Counted from the stretch's first letter, positions 34,494 to 45,797 are shown. The stretch: DNA of 64,000 bases from Pelobates cultripes (GCA_933207985.1 OW240917.1:112122542-112186541); one strand, 5' to 3'. Notes: a model not told the origin generated them from the sequence alone. Numbers and translations: made by a program.

Positions 34494-34805
34494 TAGGTCG
34501 CAAGAGTATTCTGAGAACGGACAGTAGCTGAAATAGCCTGCCCTTCGGTGGGTCCCGGCTCAGAACTCAAGCTGGTTTTAGCTCATCTTGTGCCATTACA
34601 GAGAGAACATATCTGAAGCGTATCAGACTGGTCCCACCCATATGGGCAGTCCAGATCCAAAATGCCAGCAAGTTCTCTCTACACAAGAGATACAGCAACC
34701 CCAGACGATCGTTTCAGCCTTGTTAGGCATCATCAGTGAGGCATAGCTGATATCTCTCTAGGCACCATGAGCAAGGGGTCCACGTCTGGATTACCCGTTA
34801 AACTA
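34494..34805 (-). mobile_element. 312-bp retroposed element carrying a hammerhead ribozyme
   Basis: A perfect 15-bp direct repeat, atggagagcaaaaaa, flanks it (34479-34493 and 34806-34820). The insert has no ORF and no A-tail of its own. On the minus strand the ribozyme lies about 60 bases from its start. Length, target duplication and lack of coding capacity suggest a SINE-like or retrozyme-like non-autonomous retroelement. I cannot name the family or its partner. Confidence 0.75.
34698..34742 (-). ncRNA. Hammerhead ribozyme, complete core
   Basis: On the minus strand (5' at 34742): helix I GCCTCA pairs with TGGGGT (34698-34703) over 6 bp including one T-G and one G-T. Then come CTGATGA (the exact CUGAUGA box, 34730-34736), helix II GCCT-AACA-AGGC, GAAA, and a short helix III A-C / G-T around a GATC loop. 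The cleavage triplet GTC maps to plus positions 34704-34706. The closing pair of helix II is U-U where A-U or G-C would be better. Every conserved core base is present, so self-cleavage is plausible. Confidence 0.88.
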
Positions 34806-34820
34806 ATGGAGAGCAAAAAA

Positions 34821-34870
34821 CGTTCTGTGTATTCTTTTAATGTAAGATCATCAGTTGTTTCCCATTCTGT

Positions 34871-34901
<31 letters not shown>

Positions 34902-35027
34902 TTACATTTTGATATGTAGAGACAACCTTAGGGAGGAATTCGGGTCTGGAACTGAGAATTACCTTATCATGATAAAATGTAGTATAAGGTTTTTCCACTG
35001 AAAGAACCTTTTATGTTTGCTATCCTT
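34821..35027. repeat. Spacer with (GT)n microsatellite
   Basis: (GT)15 at about 34870-34899; otherwise unassigned. Confidence 0.85.
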
Positions 35028-36754
35028 CTAGCTGAGACTAGTGCTAAAAGAAGTAAGAGTCTTCTGTGTCAGAGATATTTCTTCCAATGGTTTCTTTGGC
35101 TGTTCATTTAAGGCCTGTAGAGCCAGAGGTAAATCCCAGGGACATGTAAATGAATGTATTGGAGGTGTAATCCTGATGACTGCTTTCATAAAGTGAATTC
35201 CCATGAGTTTTCCCCCTAGTGTCTCAGTGTCCCCAAGAGTTTTCCACCCAAATTTCAGAGATGGTGGAACAATGTACTTTGAGAGTGTAGGAGTGCCAAA
35301 AAAGGCTGCTTGTATATTCGATGGGAGATGACGAGTGGGAAGGGACCATAATGCTTGAATGAAGTAGTCTTCCAAATGTGCTCCCCATCCGTCTTGACTG
35401 GCATCTGTTATAATTATTATCCAGTCTATCTCCTTTAGAGGTAGTCTTCTGGAAATGTTGTCCCGAGAAAGCAACCAATTGAGGGACTTCTGGAATAAAT
35501 ATCTTCTCCTATTCCTGAGAGCTGGCTTCGAACTACTCTAGAAAGTATCTCTGCAATGGGTGGATATTCCACTGGGCCCATCTAACCAGACCTATCGTGG
35601 ATAAAAGGGAGCCTATTATCCTCATAAACTTCTTTGCTGAGGCCGATGTTCTGGCTTAAAATTCTTAGATGCGTGAGAGATTAAATTTTCTTTCGTGAGC
35701 TAGGGAAACCACTGGTGATATGGTGTTGAAGTTGGCTCCTAGGAAAACTAATTCTCTGGAAGGAAGTAGTTGGCTTTTCTGGTAATTGATCAACTGGCCA
35801 AACGATCTAGAGTCTGTAGTACATATAAGCGATGTCTCAGTAGAATCTCGTATTCTGGAGCAACTATCAAAACATTGTTGAGATAATGGAATATTGAAAC
35901 TCCTTTCCTTCTAAGTAAGGCAATAACCATAAACAGTACCTTTTGTGAATCCCAAATGTCAGTGCTTAAAACTGGAAATGTTTGTTTATGCAAAATCTGG
36001 GGAATCTCTGATGTAACACAATAGATTGAAGAGATTGCATTTGGAATTTCTTTATCTTCAGATGTAAGTTGAGTTTGGAGGTCTAAAATGGGTCTCCATT
36101 TTCCTCCTGACTTCACCAGGAAAAGAGGGGAATAAAAACCTTAATCTCTCCCATTCTGGTACAGTTACAATCACCTGTTGTAGAAGATTTCCTGTGTAAC
36201 AAGCAATGCCTTCCTTTTTATAGGATTCAAGGGTAGACTTATGTTTACGAATCTTGAGTGGGGAATATCCATGAGTTCCAGAAAATAACCCTCTGTAATT
36301 ATTGACCTTGCCCACATGTCTGGGATCTCTTCCCAGACCCTTTGGAAATGAATAAGTCTTTCTCCCAGCAAAGGAGTCTGGGCATAGTAACTTTCAGAGT
36401 TGTTTGTTAGAATGAAAGGAAGAGGAAGAAATCTTCCCACTAGTAGACTTGCTGGTTTGACCACTTGTGCAAGTAGATGGTCTGTAGTATTCTCGGCCAG
36501 ATCTGTACACCTTGCTCTCTATAAGAAGGGTATTCTCTGTAAGAACGACCGTCTTGTGGTGGTTTTCTTGGTCTTCTATCTTGGGAAAATAATACTTGTT
36601 TGACATCTAGTGCCTTCTTGATTGCTTCCATCAGACGTTTTCCAAATAACACCTCTCCTGAAAATGGTAGCGAGCACAGATTGTGCTTTGAGGCAATATC
36701 CGCCCCCAGGATCTTAGTCACAGTTACTAATGACCTAATCACAGCTAAATCCAA
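35028..36754 (-). pseudogene. DIRS retrotransposon fragment: gag end, RT, RNase H, recombinase start
   Basis: Reading right to left: gag-like '[20 protein letters not shown]' with a basic, Arg/Pro/Tyr-rich stretch (36754-36440). An RT lead-in follows ('ARSIITEGYFLEL', near 36290). RT palm is at 36116-35790 ('GGKWRPILDL', 'FHYLNNVLIVAPEY', where the usual YLDD reads YLNN). RNase H is at 35440-35350 ('WIIIITDASQDGWGAHLED'). A jump then leads to a recombinase-like piece ('RITPPIHSFTCPWDLPLALQ', 35190-35080), matching the intact recombinase of the 62-63.6 kb element. An internal deletion thus joined RNase H to mid-recombinase. Loss of a catalytic Asp and the deletion make it inactive. Confidence 0.85.
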
Positions 36755-37483
36755 AGGTCACTGCTCTATACTAATTCTTCTTGACCTCTGTGCTGCCTTT
36801 GACACCGTTGATCATGCTCTCCCTTCTTCAAACTCTTCGATCACTTGGTCTCTGTGACACTGTCCTCTCGAGGTTTTCCCCTTATCTCTCCTAACGCTCA
36901 TTCAGTGTCTCCTTTTCTAATAAAACCTCCTTCCCTCGTACTGTCTGGGTCGGAGTACCCCTAAGGCTCTGTCCTTGGTCCCCTTCTATTTTCTCTTTAT
37001 ACTGTCTCTCTTGGCAAACTTCTTACCTCATTTGGATTCCACTATTACCTGTACGCTGATGACACTCAGGTATATCTCTCCTCCCCTGCCGTCCTGCAAT
37101 GTGTCACTGCTTGCCTTTCTTCCATCACTGACTGGATGTTCTCCTGCTTTCTGAAACTCAATCTCTCTAAAACTGAGCTCCTTGTCTTTCCTGCTCCTGA
37201 TACTGATCCTCCTCTTTCGCTCTCCATTTAAGTTAGCGGTATCCACACAAGTGCATCCTTGCAAGTGCGCGGTCTTGGTGTCATACTTGATTCTGACCTC
37301 ACCTTTGAGCCTCACATCCAGAATGTTGCCAAATCCTGTAGATTCCATCTTAAAAACATAGCCCACATCCGCCCCTTTCTTACACAAGATGCTACCAAGG
37401 AGCTTGTCAATGCTCAAGTAACTTCCTGCATGGATTATTGTAACCCTCTCCTAATTGTTCTTCTCAAAAGCTGTATTGCCCAT
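36755..37483 (+). mobile_element. L2-type LINE internal fragment
   Basis: Covers RT from '[18 protein letters not shown]' (about 36770) through 'YADDTQ' (37051-37068, the catalytic pair) to 'LGVILDSDLTFEPHIQNVAK' and 'SCMDYCNPLLI' (about 37425-37455). The left edge abuts the DIRS fragment. The right edge stops in the middle of the conserved 'gccgtattgcccca' region exactly where the retroviral sequence starts, so the retrovirus or a rearrangement cut it. The C-terminal remainder is not found at the other end of the retrovirus. Confidence 0.88.
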
Positions 37484-37784
37484 TGTTGGGGGTTAACTTT
37501 TCTTCCTGTAGCAGATACTAGAAATTTGGGCCCATCTGTGCACTCCACCTTTAGATACGGACGTCCGGGTGGTTATCTTTTACTGAATCAGTACGCAACA
37601 CAGTATGTCAGTTCAAGACGACCACACTTTACTTTGAGACAGCTGCACATATTTATGGACAGAGGTTACAGCAAAAAGCAAGGTAACAAGATTACAGCTA
37701 AACATGACATTGCTTATTCAGCAACCAACAACATGTATTTCTGGTGGCGAGGTCAAAATGTTAGCTCCTTAATGGTCAGCAACA
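37484..37784 (-). repeat. Possible 3' LTR of the endogenous retrovirus
   Basis: The 301-bp block has TGTTG at its left and CAACA at its right, the short inverted TG...CA ends expected of an LTR, and its left edge is the precise break in the L2. There is no second copy in the window to confirm it and no clear AATAAA, so the call is tentative. Confidence 0.4.
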
Positions 37785-37829
37785 GGTTCATTTTTAAGCT
37801 GACATTTAACTAGACTATTTCAAGAATAA

Positions 37830-38990
37830 ACTTGCCCATTTACAGTAGTCATGTATTTCATTTTAACCCTTTCAGTTCCATTCTTTTATTCTGTAAGAAT
37901 AACTCATTATGGATTTTATATGGTAAAGGGTTAAATGTTGTTCTGCAGTAAGTTTTTCTATGGCACTAGCTGTGATATTAAAAGCTGTATCTACTTCATC
38001 TGCTAGCAAATTTTACTTTTTATATAGCCGTGTGATTCCAATAGGGGCTAGTAAAGATAAAACGATAGCTTCTTCTGCACCAGTTTTAACAGTTAAGGCC
38101 CTTTTGGACCTAAGGCGTCCTGTAGGGAGTCTGGTGGTGACTTTAAGTGCTGGTAGAATATAACCTAAGAAACAGGGAAGGGTATAATTACATGGGATAG
38201 TTTTGGCAGCCCATTGTCTGCACAGCCAATAAAAAAACAAAAGGAAGGGGAGTGTGTGGGGGGCATTGTGGTGTACTATGATCTTCTGCTAATAGGATAT
38301 ATTGTCGGTACCTGGTCATATCTGTGGTTCTGTTATATATTGCTTGGCCACATGGATAATGTCTGACAGCAAACCCACTAGACCCTGTCATATTAAGAAG
38401 AGACTGATTTTGCATAAGAAACCACTGATGTATTATTCCCTTAGAGATTCTCTCTTCTTTACCGCCAGGACAGGTTTCATTTTTTGTTAGGGAAAAACAT
38501 AACCTTATCTGAGGCTCCAGCTGTATTATCAGTACCATAGATATAAATAGGATTATTAAACCATAAAAATCACACGAGATTCAGGAGGGAAAGAGCGACT
38601 ATTATCTACTCCGTTAACATACATTATTGCTCCTTTATCTACTTCTTTGGCTAGGTGTACCCTGTCTCATTCATTGGTACGATCAGTTTCAGTAAAATTC
38701 CACATTTTCCCTGTAATATTAGATCTGCCAACCCTGTCTAATTTAAAGGGACCCTTCTAAAAGGGAACCCGTATTTTAAAACTCTAGGGCTATGTCCACA
38801 TATCCAGCAGGGTTGGGTGATATTTAATTGTAAGTATATGGTGATCAATTGCTTGATGTATGCATGGGGATTGGTGGAGTTCTCTCTTAGATCTGGGAAC
38901 AGTTCTGTTGCTAATGGCAGTTTTGTCCTTGGTATGAAGTGAGTTCAACGATGGTGACCTATAGTGCCAGCAGCACCAAGCTGGCAATAC
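37830..38990 (-). pseudogene. Retroviral env remnant
   Basis: Envelope proteins mediate receptor binding and fusion; only remnants remain. A surface-subunit-like stretch is open at 38188-38538, with several N-glycosylation sequons and cysteines. A basic 'RLRSKR' site (about 38110) is followed by a hydrophobic segment, as at a surface/transmembrane boundary. Downstream (about 38000-37900) a helical segment with 'FNITASAIEKL' resembles the transmembrane subunit's heptad region. The membrane anchor and tail are missing, and frames shift between pieces. No working protein is encoded. Confidence 0.7.
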
Positions 38991-38999
38991 ATATAAACT

Positions 39000-41197
39000 T
39001 TAGACCTGTTCCGATTCCTTGTGGTTGGGTGGTGAAGGGAGTCCAGGGGCAAACTTTATGCGGGATGCATGCAGCCATGTTGGTCCTTCTCCGGTAAGGA
39101 CTGCGGTCCTCGTGACGGCAATAACTGTGGTGGGTGGTCCAAATGGAGGATCAAGACTCTTATTCTTTGCTAATCGCTTCACCAGCACTCTATCTCTGGG
39201 CTTAAATGGATGAGTAGGCTCAGCTGTAGGTAACGGTAGAGACAGAGACACATCACCATAGATGCCATTCAACGTATGAACCAATATAGTTACATATTCC
39301 TCTTATTACATCTAGGTCCATCCCCAAGCTCAAAGAGCCCTTACCTTTGGCCCATGGCGTAGGGAATGGCCTACCCATAACAATTTCAAAAGGGGACAAT
39401 TTCGTGGTCATTCTTATTTCTGCCAATATTGCAGGTAGATCGGGCCAAATTTTAAATGTACCACCTGTGTCTTTTCAGAGTTTATCTTTTATAGTTGAAC
39501 AGTTAGTTCTTTTAATCTGTCCTGAGGATTGGGGGTGGTATGGGATGTGAAATTTCCAGTCTATACTTGGAGTCTGGCATACCTTCTGAGTAACTTGGGA
39601 GGTAAAAGGAGTTCCCTTGTCACTATTGATTATCAACGGGCACCCAAAACTAGGTATTATTTCCTTACATAATATCTCAACCACAGTTTTAGCATTTTCA
39701 CGGGCCACAGGAAACATTTCTATCCATTTGGAGAACTTGTCCGCTATGACAAGTAAGGAACTGGTAACCTTTAGATTTTATCATATGAGTAAAATCAATC
39801 TGTAGAGATTGCATAGGCCCATCTGGTGGGGGAAGATGTTCATGTGAACCATGCACTAGGCCTCCTGGGTTATTTCTAGCACATGTAAGGCATCGGTAAA
39901 GTTGGGCCTTAACTAAATGTGGTAAATTCCTTATACAAAATTTAGTTTGAAAAGCCTCTATGGTTGATTTTTGACCAATGTGTCCGAACCCATGAAAATG
40001 AGAAATAAAAATTGGGGCTGATGTCTGGGGAATACCTACTCGTCCCTCCTTGTCTGACCATAGACCATTATGGTCAATGGACAGACCCTCCTTTTGCCAG
40101 TATGAAATGTCTATAGAATCTGCAATACACTGAATGGCAGTGATATCCGTGTCAGGTATAGGTGGTAGAAGAACCAGGAACAATTGTTGCTGTGTAGTAG
40201 AGGAGTAGTCAGGGTGAGGTGGACCGTATAAGGCTGCATGTTTGGCTGCTGCACCAGCCAATGCATTACCCTTGGATACCTCTGTACCATCTGTAGAATG
40301 TCCCTTACATTTGATTATAGCCAATGATTGGGGTAGCAACAGTGAGTCAAGGAGGTCATTGACCAAGTGGGCATGTGAAATGCCCTTTCCATCTGCAGTG
40401 ATAAAACCGCAATTTCGCCAAAGAAGGCCAAAATCATGGGCGACGCCAAAGGCATAGCGAGAATCTGTGTAGATCTTAACATCTTGGCCTGAAAACATTT
40501 TGCAGGCTTGTGTGAGAGAAACAAGTTCAGCAGCCTGAGCAGACACAAAGGGGAGAGAGTTAGCTTGCAGGACAATATCAGGGAGCTGTACAACAGAGAA
40601 ACCAGTATAATAAACACCATCAGCATGTTTGGAACATGAACCATCAACAAAAACGTGTTCAGCTGACAAAGGGGATGGACTGTAAGTCAGAGTGTGGTGA
40701 AGTAGCCTGATTAATACAGTCAATACAGCCATGGGAAGGGGAGGGTGCATTGGGTAGGCGCAGGAGAGCATGCAAAAGGGAAGCAAACCAGGGGTTTGAT
40801 ATTTGATAGAAAGATTTTGTGTAGAGGTAAGGATGGTCTCATATCCAGATCTATGCTGGGAAGTCATGTGCTGTGTAGTGATATTATGTATTTGTATAAC
40901 CTGATGAGATGTATGCAGAACAAGAGGATGAGACAGCACTATTGGCTGGCAGGCCTCAACCATCATAGCACCTGCCACTACGGCACGTAAGCAAGACGGC
41001 ATGCCCTGGACCACCGCTGGCAACAATTTAGAATAAAAAGCCACTGGCCGATACCCAGAACCGTGATCCTGAGCCAGGACCCTGCCACTGTAGATCTGCC
41101 CTCCACACAATAGAGGTGGAATGGCAATGTATAATTTGGCAGTCCCAACACTGGAATAGAGCATAAAGAGTCTTTGAGGCTGTAAAGGAACGCTCAA
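39000..41197 (-). pseudogene. Retroviral pol: RNase H and integrase
   Basis: The open block 39698-41197 (499 codons) includes the RT connection, RNase H and the integrase zinc domain. RNase H shows 'FVDGSCSKHADG', 'SAQAAELVSL' and 'IYTDSRYA' (40650-40460), giving the D-E-D residues. The integrase zinc domain has 'HFHGFGHIG' and 'CLTCARN' (about 39990-39880), i.e. HHCC. The catalytic core begins 'LQIDFTHM', then shifts frame; the next block (39475-39717) has 'INSDKGTPF' (second Asp) and 'SSGQIKR', where the third catalytic Glu is replaced by Lys. A C-terminal block (39000-39284) has 'KPRDRVLVKRL'. Frameshifts near 39720 and 39475 and the missing Glu show it is inactive. Confidence 0.9.
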
Positions 41198-42199
41198 GTT
41201 CTAGTGTCCACTGTATGACATCAGGTTGGCCCTTCAGGGTACTTTTGTCTTAAAATATGGTCATGATAAGAACAGTCATGTATCCACTGACGACAGTAAG
41301 TGATCATTCCCAAGAAGGACATTTCTTTCTGGGTGCGTGGTTTCTGGAGGCAAGCAATAGCATGAACTCTGTCAGGTTACAGGACTCTGCTGCCCTGGGA
41401 GAGGAGAAATCCCAGATATTTGACAGTCTGCAGGCAGAACTGAAGCTTTGTAGGAGACACTTTCTAACCTGTGTCATGGAGGTGTTGAAGCAGGCTTATG
41501 CTGTCTGTAAGACAAGCTTGATAATCTTTGCTGCAAAGCAGGAGATCATCCACATACTGCAGGAGTATAGACCCACAGGGAGGAGGCCAGGACTTTTACG
41601 GACAACTGTGGAATAGGCTGTGGGGGAGTCACAGAAGCCCTGAGGCAACCTGTTCTACGTATATTGACTCACTTTATACGTGAAAGCAAACAGCAGCTTG
41701 GTGTCAGGGTGTACTGGAATGCTAAAAAAGAAGCACTACACAAATCAATCACAGGAAAACATGCAGCATCTGAAGGGATGCTGGTCAGGATAGAGTTAAC
41801 ATCTGGGACTAAAGGGGCTATCGGTTGTACTAAGGCACTAACAGCTCTGAGATCTTGGGTAAATCTGTACTCATTGCTACCTGGTTTGGGTACTGGATTA
41901 ATTGGTGTATTATAAAATGAAATTGTAGGTTCAATAATACCTTTGGCGATTAATTCACTTATTACAGGATCAATGCCTTGTTCCTTCTCTCTAGACAAAG
42001 GGTATTGCTTAATGTACACAGGATGTGCCCCTGGCTTGAGGGTTGCCTGATAGGGGGAACAATCTGTGTATCCAGGGTCTGTAGATGAAGTTGCCCACAA
42101 AGTCTTAGGGAGGGTAGCCAGGGATGGGTGAGGAAGGACAGGTTCTGGGGAAATTATTACTGTCACCAGGTCAAATGGAATATACTGGTTATCAGTCAT
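41198..42199 (-). pseudogene. Retroviral reverse transcriptase
   Basis: The N-terminal half is open at 41669-42199, with 'QYPLSREKEQGI', 'KGIIEPT', 'NPVPKPGSNEYRFTQDLR' and 'IDLCSAS' (the first catalytic Asp). The region of motif C is in another frame: LQYVDD is encoded at about 41562-41545, followed by 'KVSPTKLQFCLQTVKYLG'. The change of frame and stops between these parts show decay. The short open frames on the plus strand over this interval are shadows. Confidence 0.88.
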
Positions 42200-42279
42200 T
42201 ATGTTAGTAGTTGTAAACCACTAAAATGAGACACCATTACTAGTCACATGAACAGAGGATGGAGTAAGAAACAAGCCGT

Positions 42280-42756
42280 CTATAGTGACAGCATCAGGCT
42301 GAGGTTGATAGGAGTAGCAAGGACAAATTGCAGACTTGGGTGGGGAGGGAGTAGGGGAAGACACAACAAAAGAGAGCAGTGTAATGAGTTGATTATAAAT
42401 AGTCTGGAAAATACAAGGAGAGGGCAGAGGTAGTGAAAGAGGAGAGAGCAGCTGAGGAAGGGGGGGGGGGGGATAGTTAAGTGATAGGGAGAATCACAAT
42501 ACAATCCATCGTTCGAATCAAACAATATAGTAGCAGACAATTTAGCCAATAAATCTTTACCAAGCAGGTTAACAGAACAGTTAGGAACGATAAGAAAAGA
42601 GTGTTTGATAGATAGCTCTGAACAAGACACAGAAAGCTTTGGGCTAACTTGACAATCAATAAGAACACCAGCCACACTAATAGAGGACCTGCATGTCCCT
42701 GTCACTGGTCCATCATATTCTAGTTTAGAAATAGACAGGGTGGCTCCAGTATCCAC
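42280..42756 (-). pseudogene. Retroviral protease region
   Basis: Begins with 'MDTGATLSISK', the D-T-G-A active-site motif of retropepsins, and reaches the conserved 'NLLGKDLLAKL' about 80 residues later, as expected for a dimeric aspartic protease of about 100-120 residues. After that the frame drifts into low-complexity Leu/Pro-rich sequence, so it is shifted relative to RT. Confidence 0.82.
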
Positions 42757-42849
42757 AAGAAAATCATAGGTTCTCCCTGCAGGAGGGACTTTCCTCGGGC
42801 AGCCCTACTGGGGTGTGCGCCATTGCTGCTAGATGGCACATGTTGCTGA

Positions 42850-44389
42850 CTAAAAGGGGTTATTAACAGGTTGTTGAGGCAGTCCTTGTGGGGGCAGGCG
42901 GCCAGAATAGGCATCCTGCCGGGGCCGATGGGGGGCTAAACACTCTCTCTGCCAATGGCCAGGCTTTCCACAATTACAGGAGATTCCCTGGGTCCCAGGA
43001 CGACCTCCAGACTGTCCACGGGGTCTCACAGCACCCCGGGGTTGTCTGTTTCGGTCCCTATGTCTGTATTCCTCTCTTACCCTACCAGCAAATGCCATCA
43101 ATACTTGTGACTTGGATGCCTTAGCAGCAGGGAATGCTCCTCCAGCATCCAGTCCCCTAAAGTTAGTTTCAAATACTGTAGCAGTAAGCTTAAACCACCC
43201 AGGCATGCAAATACAGAGCACTTGTCCCACATTATCTGCAAGATTGTTAACACGTGTTTGAATATAGAGGGTTTGCAAATCACCTTCAAATCCTAGGCCC
43301 CATTCCTCAATCCAACAAGTTCTAAATCTACGTATAAAATCAGTGACAGATTCTCCTGACCTTTGCTTACATGCTATAGCAGGTGACATATCTTTCCTCG
43401 ATCCCTAAACTTCAACCAAGGCTTTTAAAAAATCTTTCCACATGACCTGTATCACTCCACACATTACCAGCATCAATAGGATAAGGATATTTGGGATCAA
43501 ATTGAGGAATTTTCTCTTGCCAATCTATGCCCGAGTGTTTTGTAACAACATTTAGTAGAAATATATAATCTTGTGGGAGGCACTGCATATTAGCTGTGCC
43601 TCTTTTAAGATAATTTACAGCTGCTACTGGCTGTTTAAAGGGGTCTGGGCATTCCTTTGCCCAGGCATTCATTTCAAGTGAATCTACTGGAGAGTAATAA
43701 CATTTGTACCCACAGTCATGAAGGGAAAAGAACCCTGAGAAGTCCCTAATTTGATTGCTAACTTGGGGGTTGTTGGGGCTACTTTAGTGCCACTCCTCAG
43801 TGCATAACTTTTAGGGTCATCCTCATCAATATCTTCCTTCTCCTTACTAATTAGGGATGTAGGAGCACCTCCCCTAGACTTTTCTGACTGTTGTATAACA
43901 GTGTCTGCAGTTGAAATTACATTCAGGGTTTCATCAGATAAATTAGTATCTAAAAGTGGATACAAAGAGGTGAATTTAGTTTTGGGGGTTGCTAAAGGAT
44001 ATGGAGGTGGAGGTGCAGTTGGAGGCTGATTTTTAGCATGACATAGCCAATATGGTGACAATTTGACCCAAGCCTCCCCACAATTTTTCATATACATCAT
44101 TTCCCATTTTGAATCTGGTCCATACCCGGACCATTCCTTATCCCCAAGACATACTCTCTTGATCATGTCCATAAAAGGCTGACATAGACTGCCTTCCCTT
44201 GGGAAGGGTTCAGGGCTGATCATAGCCTCTGTCCATCCAGCCAGGTTATCTACAAATGGGGTAGAATAATAACCTCCAGCTACACGAGATACAAACTGTT
44301 TGGGATTCTCCCCTGGTAAAGGGGAAGGTTTGGGGTCTCTGGGATCTTTCAAAAGATGTCTGCATCTATGCTTTTCACCATTGGGTCCC
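42850..44389 (-). pseudogene. Retroviral gag
   Basis: Gag builds the particle. Three blocks appear: an upstream Pro-rich matrix/p12-like region (43684-44352, with 'PPTAPPPPYP'), a capsid N-terminal part (43412-43672, with 'DPFKQPVAAVNYL'), and a capsid C-terminal plus nucleocapsid block (42850-43389). The last contains 'QRSGESVTDFIRRFR', the capsid major-homology-like stretch, and the zinc knuckle 'CNCGKPGHWQREC' (about 42987-42949), preceded by an Arg/Gly-rich segment. The 5' end including any start codon is lost at about 44389. Frameshifts lie near 43675 and 43400. Confidence 0.85.
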
Positions 44390-44640
44390 TTAACCCCTTC
44401 AGGACTGCGAACGTACCAGGTGCATCCGACAAACGGTCCTTAGGGACTGCGGACGTACCTGATACGTCTGCGGTAAATTTGAGTGCTGGAAGCGATTGTG
44501 AGCACTTCCAACCGCTCTTATGGTATTACACGATGCCTCAATATCGAGGCATCATGTAATACCCTCCTACACTGCTGGGGACCCGAGTGATCAACCACCC
44601 CACCCGCAGCAATCACTTCCGGGTTTACTGCATGTGGAGC
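44389..44640. mobile_element. Fragment of an AACCCCTTCAGGAC-type DNA element
   Basis: Starts 'ttaaccccttcaggactgcg' and repeats 'gtccttagggactgcggacg' soon after. It also has a short palindrome 'gatgcctcaatatcgaggca' within 'attaca...tgtaat' (about 44523-44562). The start resembles the small palindromic MITEs at 24955 and 47874 and the block at 59752, so all may belong to related families. No right-hand end is identified. Confidence 0.5.
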
Positions 44641-45294
44641 CGGCAGTGTTGGGAAGAGCATCTGAAGCCATGACAAAACCTGTCCCAATATGGTAGCAAA
44701 AAAGAAAAATAAGTTAAAACCTCTAAGAAACTTTTATTATATACTCAAAAACAACGAACAAACCTATAGTACAAGTGCCACACACTAAATGGTGTAGTGT
44801 GGTAGTGTGCTAGAATAAACTAGGTAGGTAAGAGTGAGGACAATATACAATAGGATGGGGGAGGAAAACAACAAATAAATTGACAAATACAGTTAGGGTG
44901 GAGATTTAACTCTGGGGTTTAAAAATAAACCCCAGAGAGAGAGCTGAAAAAGACTGTGTACCTAGGTAAAGGATACACAGTAGTCAGATCCGTACCATAT
45001 AATAGGGTTATATGGAGACGGAATGTTACAAAAGTATCAATGAGATTGATACAGTTACATGCAACAATGTCAGAATTTCAAATGGCTATTTAGTAGAATC
45101 ATGGAGCTATCTGATTCACACCAAAGTGAAGATGAAACTCTAGGGTTTGGAGATACACCTCAAAGAGATAGCTGGAAGGAACTGAGTGCCTAGAAAAAGG
45201 ATACACCGTAATAAAATCCGTACCATATACTAGGGTAATATAGGAGCGGAATGCAACACAAGTCACAATGAGATTGATACAATAGAATGTGTCT
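44641..45294. repeat. Diverged two-copy tandem repeat, about 233-bp period
   Basis: Phrases around 44955-45060 ('aaaggatacac', 'atccgtaccatata', 'caatgagattgatacag') recur at about 45187-45285 in the same order. Non-coding. The second copy is cut by the TTAA MITE. Confidence 0.75.
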
Positions 45295-45797
45295 TTAAAG
45301 GACCACTATAGTGCCAGGAAAACATCCTCGTTTTCCTGGCACTATAGTGCCCTGAGGGTGCCCCCACCCTCAGGGACCCCCTCCCGCCCGGCTCTGGAAA
45401 GGGGGAAAGGGTTAAAAACTTACCTTTTTCCAGCGCTGGGCGGGGAGCTATCTGCCTCATCTCCTCCTCCGATCCTCCTCCTGGGCTGAATGCGCACGCG
45501 CGGCAAGAGCTGCGCGCGCATTCAGCCCGTCGCATAGGAAAGCATTTACAATGCTTTCCTATGGACGCTTGCGTGCTCTCACTGTGAAAATCACAGTGAG
45601 AAGCACGCAAGCGCCTCTAGTGGCTGTCAATGAGACAGCCACTAGAGGGTTAGGGGGAAGGCTTAACCCATTAATAAACATAGCAGTTTCTCTGAAACTG
45701 CTATGTTTATTAAAAAATGGGTTAACCCTAGCTGGACCAGGCACCCAGACCACTTCATTAAGCTGAAGTGGTCTGGGTGCCTAGAGTGGTCATTTAA
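45295..45797. mobile_element. TTAA-flanked MITE, 0.5 kb, GC-rich interior
   Basis: The left end is TTAAAGGACCACTATAGTGCC; the right end inverted is TTAAATGACCACTCTAGGCACC. TTAA occurs at both limits. The interior holds several perfect hairpins ('ctgaatgcgc..gcgcattcag', 'ggaaagcattt..aatgctttcc', 'tagtggctgtc..gacagccacta', 'aaacatagcagttt..aaactgctatgttt'). Non-coding. A related element lies at 55056-55516. It is inserted next to or inside the DIRS gag remnant on its right. Confidence 0.88.

Larger units (their letters stand above)
37484..44389 (-). mobile_element. Endogenous retrovirus, gag-pro-pol-env order, degraded
   Basis: From right to left the minus strand contains gag with one CCHC box, an aspartic protease, RT, RNase H, integrase and an env remnant, then a possible 3' LTR. 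The right (5') end stops at an unrelated TTAACCCCTT repeat at about 44389, with no 5' LTR or primer-binding site visible. The single Gag zinc knuckle, 'LQYVDD' RT and separate env point to an orthoretrovirus of gamma/epsilon-like type; exact class is inference. All genes contain frameshifts or stops, and one integrase catalytic residue is lost. Confidence 0.9.
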
